A stretch of DNA of 64,000 nucleotides from Atrina japonica (taxonomy: Eukaryota > Mollusca > Bivalvia > Pterioida > Pinnidae). Shown piece by piece: positions 57,865-64,000 of the stretch. The notes beneath the pieces were generated by a model, which made no database searches, was not told where the DNA came from, and worked only from the letters and a program-made list of their open reading frames with translations. Position 1 is the first letter of the stretch; each line of letters begins with the position of its first letter. A program made the translations under genes and the position numbers. The stretch lies in NCBI GenBank assembly GCA_030159075.1, contig BROG01000347.1, positions 455,501 through 519,500 of the forward strand, given 5' to 3'.

Positions 57865-58299
57865 ATTTTGTAATGATGCCATCATATACGAAAAAAGGTT
57901 TGTAATAAAGATCATATAGATTTGTTTTGTTTGTAAGAAATTGGTTGTTCATGTGTACGTAATATTATTTCTTGGTGAGTTCTGTAGTATAAAAACCCCT
58001 TTCCTGAACCTCAAAGTTAACTTTATTGTACCTTAACAGCAGTACAGTGTATATGATTAATTCATGATTTTTCGCCAGAAAAAGAACAAGGCGATTAAAA
58101 AAATAATAAATAGTACAGAAAGTCGGTGCTGTGGGATCTAGCAGAAGTATAGCTACAAGACGGTAAAAAATCGTTACGAACAAGAATATAGTTGATGATC
58201 ACGCCATTACAGTACAGAGATTGCAGTTGACTCATGCGTGACCTCCCACACTAGCAGTCTCGTATATAAATGAGACTGCTAATGTGAGAGGGCACGCAT

Positions 58300-58362
<63 letters not shown>

Positions 58363-58980
58363 CACACACGGTCCACCAGTCCGAAGGTTCACCATTCCGA
58401 AGGTTCATTAGTCCGAAAGTTTACCAGTTCGGTCCCTAGTCTGAGGGACAATTAAACAGGATGACTTCATGTAGGCCTATATTGGTATAAATTGCTAATT
58501 CGAAGACATCATTCAGCACGCCCTCTCATGAATAAAATAATGTCAAAAAAGCGACAGAAAAATTTAGGATGAGAAGAAAGAGAGTCCCCTGTCTCACTCC
58601 GCGTTCTTTTGGGAATAATTTATAAACCTCAACAGTAAAACCGTCTCGTATAGGCAATTTTCTTTTTTATCTCTTTCTTTCTTTTTAAGATACGTAACAA
58701 TGGTTTCTCCCAATAATAAGTTTAATAGTTTCCCAGAAAAGCTGGTCATTTATGGGAAACCTCTCATCCCCTAAGTCATATTGAACCGTTATGTCATGTA
58801 AACAATATACTCGGGATCATGTAATACAGAATTATTAAATTTCCACTTGCCTTTCCCTCTTTCTTGTTTTGGAAAATTCGTGTTTAAAGATAAGAAATCT
58901 TATATATTATAGTTAAACATTAATGTTACTCCTTTTTCTTTCGGACCTATATATCAATTTTAAATCCGAGCTCAGCTGAC
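57260..58980. other. Host sequence with microsatellites; no gene
   Basis: (TG)n at about 57838-57864 and (CT)n at about 58303-58354. At 58376-58440 the word GGTTCACCAGTCCGAA recurs with changes four times (a short degenerate repeat). No coding region is supported. Confidence 0.6.
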
Positions 58981-58989
58981 ATAGCGTTT

Positions 58990-59130
58990 ATTGACGGGAA
59001 TCGATCGGGGGGGGGCTTTGCCCCCCCCCCCACTTTTTTGCAAATATAGACATAGGACATAGACGTTTCTGGCGTGTGTATGTGTTTTAAGTTGGTTTAG
59101 CCCCCCCACTTTCAATTTGCTTCCGACGCT
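58990..59130. repeat. Dispersed repeat with G/C runs, copy 2 (opposite orientation)
   Basis: Pairs in reverse complement with 43428-43570, sharing TCTGGCGTGTGTATGTGTTT and TTAAGTTGGTTTAGCCCCCC. The G9 and C12 runs face each other around CTTTG, forming a possible hairpin. Confidence 0.75.
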
Positions 59131-60750
59131 GATGGCTGATAAAGTTTTATTGACAGAATCGATCGTCTTTAGAGTTTGTTTAAGCCTCTTTTTGTAATAC
59201 CCTCTGTATTTTGTTATACAATCATTTAGTCGATGCTACTGCTGCTAGACCAATAGACCAAATTCAGTTAGCTCCAATTTTAAGTTACTTTTTTTCGATA
59301 CCAGAATAAATGTAACTTTTTATCGGGGCAGAAATTTGGCTATAAATAAATGTAACTTTATACCGGGGCAGAAATTCGGCTATTTTCGGTATCAAATTAC
59401 AAAAGGTCTTACATAATTACAGTAACAGTTCCAATATTTAGGTAGACCCCTTCCTGATTATAAATGTATACTCACTAGACTGATGTTTTTTGCCCATGGA
59501 ATTAAAATGTGAACTAAGTTAGTCATACTTTGAAAGTGGTAAAAATTCGATGGATTTAGAAATATAGTACTTTAGAATATTTCAGTATATGACCTTGTTT
59601 GATACTTCTTTCTACTCTAGAACTGTACAATATCGGCACGAGACCTCGGTTTCTAGTCTCATTCGAAAGACTCGTCACTTAAACTGCGTATGCAGAGCAT
59701 TTGGCGAAAGAATAGTCACTACCAGTCTTTAATATGACCGGGTACCGGGGGTCAAATCCGGTACCTTCAGCTTGTGAGTCGAACGCAAGCAGTCAAGATC
59801 ACTTTCCCTTGACGTGTTTCAACTTTTCTAGACACGAGCTGTAGGAACATGTAGGTATTCAGCGTTGTGGGAGATTTGAACGATGCAATTAATCATCGAA
59901 TATATATATATATATATGTATCGACAGGCGAGGTAACATGATCATATCGATTTCAGCTTGTTTTCGTTTTAAATTTGTCTTCGACTCGAACTTAAAGACT
60001 GCGGTGTTCTCATCTGCTAAGTCGCAATACCACAGAGTATATTTGACTAAGTATAAAGCGGATCAAGAATTCTAAACGTGAATGTCCTTTACACGTGTAT
60101 CCTGTTTTATGTAGGTTGTAATAAGGTAGCAAGCTCATGGAAAAATCTATAACAACAAACCAGCACGCTAGTTGATGCTAGTAGATGGAAACATAATATT
60201 ATGCTGAGTGTAAATACCACATCTTCGATTTTGAGAGAGTCTTAGAAGAAACTTTCTCATTTATTATATTCAAGCTTGTGAGACGTTTTCAAATATTTTG
60301 AATGTAATAATATGTGTACTATAAATATATTTAAAACCTAGACCCCTAAAAATTATATTGGTAGATCATTCTATGTCCTAAAATTAGTTACATAAATATG
60401 CATTGTCGGTACATTTTTGACCTTTGCTTGGCCACGAAATATTCTACAAATGAGCTGATATATATTCGAGTTTTAGATTGAAACAGCAATGGTATAATCA
60501 GCTAATTAAAATATTAATGATACAAAAAGAAAATTGATTGTGGTTACTGAAAGAAACATTTTATCTCGATGTCACTGGCCACCGAGAACTGTGTGGATTG
60601 CACTCTTTGCATGTATTTAGACTCCTGGACCATGGTTTAAAATAAAACCGATTTAGCTATAGTTGACAAAATAAGTCATACCTAAAGCAGACAGGTGGGT
60701 AAGTTTTCTTTGCAGAGAACTTCCCCAAATAGGGGAAACCGGATTTAAAA
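59131..60750. other. Host sequence without a recognisable gene
   Basis: The near-duplicate segments TAAATGTAACTTTWTAYCGG and GGGGCAGAAATTYGGCTAT occur twice at about 59308-59385. No coding region. Confidence 0.5.
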
Positions 60751-60754
60751 CGTT

Positions 60755-60958
60755 AAGCTTTGTTTGTTTATTGTTGTTTAACGTCCCACTCAACAATATA
60801 TTACTCATATGGTGACGTCACCAAATGCCGGTGAAAGGCTTCAAATTTTGGTCTATTCTCGGCACTTATGGCCATTGAGCAGTGAGGGTTCTTTAACTTG
60901 CCGACACCTACTGTGACACGGGACCTCGATTTTAACTGTCTTATCCGAAGGACAGGAA
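60755..60958 (-). repeat. SINE, second family, truncated copy
   Basis: Matches the body and tail of the 55598-55862 element (TGTTTAACGTCCCACTCAA, GGCCATTGAGCAGTGAG, CTTATCCGAAGGACAGGA on +) but stops before the tRNA-like head. Confidence 0.85.
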
Positions 60959-61140
60959 ACGTTAAGCAAGCATATATGTATATTCACGTTACCGTATATT
61001 TCTCAGCCATATATAAATGTAGGCCTTTATATATGGTTGACATGACAAGAAATTTTAGGTACGGTAACAATTAATTCGCCATGGCCTAAGTCAGTTGCCA
61101 CACTCAAAAGTATTCTTGATACCTGAATGCCCTACCGTAC

Positions 61141-61320
61141 TATGACCAGAGACATATACAGTGGGACCTCGACTGAAGACCACCTCGCTGAGGAGACCAT
61201 CTCGCATCTCAGAAAATAAATTTCCAGTCTCTTGTTAAACGTGAAATGGGTACATACCTCACTTAAGAGGCCACTTTACGAATAGGACCACTTTCAGTTA
61301 GTCAGAAAGGTGGTACTAAT
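61141..61320. repeat. Degenerate dispersed repeat with ACCAC words
   Basis: Contains CAGTGGGACCTCGACTGAAG, then CTCACTTAAGAGGCCACTTT. Related words are seen at 34619-34655 and 48370-48500. Probably copies of one old interspersed family. Confidence 0.45.
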
Positions 61321-61329
61321 AGAAGTAAC

Positions 61330-62590
61330 GTAACATGTAGGCCTATACAAGAACAGTACTCGTGTTAGGCAGAACTTTCTGTTCCGATTTTAAGCGATTT
61401 TGGGGGGGGGGGGGTGTTAAAATCAGGCCAGAAAAAATCCTAAAAATCGGGACAGAAAGTTCGGTCTATAATCGTGTACAGTCATTGGTGAACACAAATC
61501 ATCACCGAACAACACACACAAACACAAAACAGATAAACAACAGCGACAACAAAAATACCCCCACCCCCAAAAATAAAATAAAATAAACAAAACAATTATC
61601 AATACCGCAAACTTATTCATTGGTGAGTTGTTTTCTACTTTCTAACACGGAAGAGAGATAGGAAGAGAGATAAACTGTTCGAACACACCAGACAGTGACG
61701 CAGGGAGTCTGATATATTTCCTATGATATTTCCGTTCAACATCGATTCGCTTTGAAGGTAGTATCACGATTTTGGAATGTTGTTTGCTCTTCAATTGATG
61801 ATGTGATGTGTCGACCTAATGACATCTGGACCAGCTGTTGATGTCGAACTGAATCTTTTAAAATGTCATTTTTTTCCCCTTTTTTTGGTTTTTGTTTGAA
61901 GGTTTGTAGTTTGAATTTACAACCTAATAGTAACCACCCATTCCAAATTTAAAATTGAAAACTGATAAATTTTGTAACCACTACCAAGACTGGAGCCAGC
62001 ACTTCAGTTCACAGATTCGACGAAAGCCTGAAATCTCTTTGTAGTCTAGAGTGTATTAAAAATGGTCATTTTTTATTAATTTTCCACCTTTTATAGAAAA
62101 AAATAAGGTCTAAAACATTTTTTGGACGCTTGAATCCATTGATGACTGCCCCTTCGACTTCAGTTTTGTTCTGCTTTTGGACTTGTAATTCTGCGAGAAA
62201 GGGTAAAAGCGCGTGCCTTATGAACGATTAATGCAGCATCATAATGAAAAACAAAGACAATATTTATTCAAAGCCGGTGCGAAGATACAACACTAGGGGA
62301 GCTTTTAACCGACATAAAAATTTTAAAATATTTTAATTGAGTTAAGGCTAACGTAGTTATCTCCCTTAGAACAAAGCCACGGATCCTGATTGAATCGAAT
62401 CGGTTTGTGTTCCAGGATGTAATATTTTAGTCTCTGTACTGAGTTTGGACTGAATTATGTTTCGAGTTAACAGCTCGAATTTATTTTATATAAGATTAAA
62501 TGCATATTCACATGCATAATGCCTTCCCTGTTTGTATTGTTGAAAGTGAAAGTAAAAATAAAGTGAAAAAAAAAAAACAAAAACAAACAC
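61330..62590. other. Host sequence without a recognisable gene; upstream region of the Nudix gene
   Basis: Nothing coding. An A-rich patch just before the Nudix exon (62560-62588) could be part of its promoter or 5' leader. Confidence 0.45.
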
Positions 62591-62599
62591 GCGTGCATC

Positions 62600-62605
62600 A
62601 TGTAA
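62600..62605 (+). promoter_or_regulatory. Start-stop upstream ORF
   Basis: ATGTAA lies 3 bases before the Nudix ATG at 62609. If the 5' leader includes it, scanning ribosomes would meet a start codon followed directly by a stop, which usually lowers initiation at the next start. Confidence 0.4.
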
Positions 62606-62608
62606 AAT

Positions 62609-62763
62609 ATGGCAGCGTCCATACCAAAACGTGAAAGACCAAAAGTCGGTGTTGGAGTATTCGTTATGCACCCGGATCACCCAAATTGTGTACTTGTTGG
62701 TGTAAGAAAAAATTCCACCGGACATGGGTTGTATGCTTTGCCTGGTGGACATTTAGAATTTGG
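62609..62763 (+). CDS. NUDT15: NUDT15-like Nudix hydrolase, first coding exon (partial gene)
   Basis: The exon encodes 51 full codons plus two bases, beginning [20 protein letters not shown] and ending in LPGGHLEFG. The GVGV strand, the [10 protein letters not shown] segment and the LPGGHLEFG start of the Nudix box are characteristic of NUDT15/MTH2-type enzymes, which hydrolyse modified nucleoside triphosphates. A donor GG|GTTTGT follows at 62763/62764, so the intron splits the Nudix box right after its GxxxxxE start. Without splicing the frame would stop eight bases or so later. The rest of the gene was not found up to 64000, so it must lie beyond the window. The exon start has good context (AATATGG). 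Confidence 0.85.
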
Positions 62764-64000
62764 GTTTGTTGCGTAAAGTCGACATATTTACAATTAATCA
62801 TAATGTTTCACATTATAGTATGACCAGCGATATATAAAGCTAATATCGCTGGTATGACGTCACGTTTTATCAATATTATGATATATGTGATATGTGTATT
62901 ATTAAAAAATAGAGATAGTGATAATACAAACAAAACAAAACAACTACTAGGATTTAAACGTCATTTTCTGGTCCTCGACTGAAACGGAGATTTTTTGGGT
63001 GATCTAGGCCTATCTACGTTGGGCCTCATCGACCATCCATTTAATTCAGTTATTTCTATTGCAACTTCGACCTCAACATTGCAACAGAAATGACACAGAT
63101 CTATATCGTTTACATTGATAAACGTCAGAATCATGTGATGCACTTCAATACTTGGTCGTTGGTACATGTAGTTATATTAAAAGGTCGAAATTTTGTGCCA
63201 ATTTTCTTTCTTTTTTTTGTTGGTAAATTCATGTCCAGAGACCATAAACAAACAAAAAAAACCCCAAAAAACATGAGACCAATTCTGTTCCCCAAAGGCA
63301 GCATGTTTTTTAAAAACATCTTGTAAAATACCAATACATGACAATATTTATACATATAATATGTATTATGTATATAATAAACAGTATATAATATGTATTA
63401 TGTTTATATTAAATGGTATATGATATGTATTATGTATATAATAAACAGTAGGCCTATATTGTATAATAAATGGTATATATATATATAAACATTTTGCCTG
63501 GACCCAGATTTCAACACACACACCCCCCGCAAATAAATAAAAAAAAAGAATAGTACCTTAAAATCGAGGAAGTCTTTTGGCCTAGCATTAGATCTATCAG
63601 GGCAGACTTACTGCCTTTAGATCTGTTTGATAAAGGGAGGAGGTGTTACAACCACTATTGTAATAACATTCACTGATGCTGTAGCCTAGTTTATACAAAA
63701 TGTACTTAATGCAAATTCACAGAAGCTTGAAAAAAATTGATTAGATTATAATAGTATTCTTAACTGGCATACACAAGTACTTTTAATGATAGTATGTTGG
63801 CCTAAATTTTACTTGTTGACTTTGTTCTGTAAAAAGTACAGGACACCCTGATCTAAGTACAAACATTTTTTCAATTTCGTGTATTAAAATAACGTGCAGT
63901 TTGCTATTAACTATCATCTACTGGTGCATTTTTTTCAGAGGTGATTTATCTCCCATGACAGATACGTTGGTAGGCCCTCTATTAGAAATTAAAGGATTGG
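62764..64000. other. First intron of the Nudix gene (to window end)
   Basis: No further Nudix exon was seen. Contains AT-rich direct repeats of ATATGTATTATGTATATAAT at about 63357-63450 and a short (TA)n. The region is assigned to the intron by inference. Confidence 0.55.

Overview
The window is animal nuclear DNA: AT-rich, dominated by microsatellites, minisatellites and tRNA-derived SINEs, with very few exons. The SINE heads, the (TA)n, (CA)n and (GT)n tracts, and the two recognisable host genes fit a lophotrochozoan, most likely a bivalve mollusc. That assignment is an inference. The host genes are a single-exon cholesterol 25-hydroxylase-like gene at 25231-26169 (+) and the first coding exon of a NUDT15-like Nudix hydrolase at 62609-62763 (+).

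The main feature is a complete Maverick/Polinton DNA transposon, 9593-23541 (13,949 bp). It starts with AG and ends with CT, has terminal inverted repeats of about 195 and 209 bp, and is flanked by a perfect 6-bp target-site duplication (CCCCCT at 9587-9592 and 23542-23547). It carries about 16 genes: a protein-primed-type DNA polymerase B, a retroviral-type integrase, a double-jelly-roll major capsid protein, an A32/FtsK-like packaging ATPase, and a set of smaller proteins typical of Polintons (membrane proteins, coiled coils, a two-helix membrane protein, a zinc-ribbon protein). The left block (9854-13649) is on + and replication-related. The middle is mostly on -. The right end holds the capsid gene and the ATPase on +. 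No adenain-like protease was recognised. Integrase and several small genes are open, but polymerase, capsid, ATPase and others are broken by single-base frame changes, nearly all at short A/T runs. Short tandem duplications (14, 57 and 254 bp) add further damage. The copy looks recently inserted and is either decaying or poorly assembled at homopolymers.

The left flank (1-9586) is repeats without a convincing gene: 66-, 118-, 84- and 38-bp tandem arrays, the last in two blocks made by a segmental duplication. The right flank has the hydroxylase gene, SINEs, and large minisatellites: 36 bp at 33.4-34.1 kb, 65 bp at 42.1-42.6 kb, 45 bp at 43.95-46.4 kb, about 34 bp at 50.0-52.7 kb, and 35 bp at 55.9-57.1 kb. 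Several of these have periods divisible by three and so produce long but meaningless open frames.

The most unusual signal is at 31.02-32.62 kb. Seven short hairpins on the + strand share the core ATGA(C)...(C/T)GA around a small helix. Each is closed by an outer stem whose sequence differs from copy to copy while pairing is kept. This resembles a kink-turn or SECIS-type RNA fold repeated in one locus. Beside it is a roughly 330-bp inverted repeat whose arms encode a similar short peptide in divergent orientation; a related copy lies at 53.95-54.11 kb.
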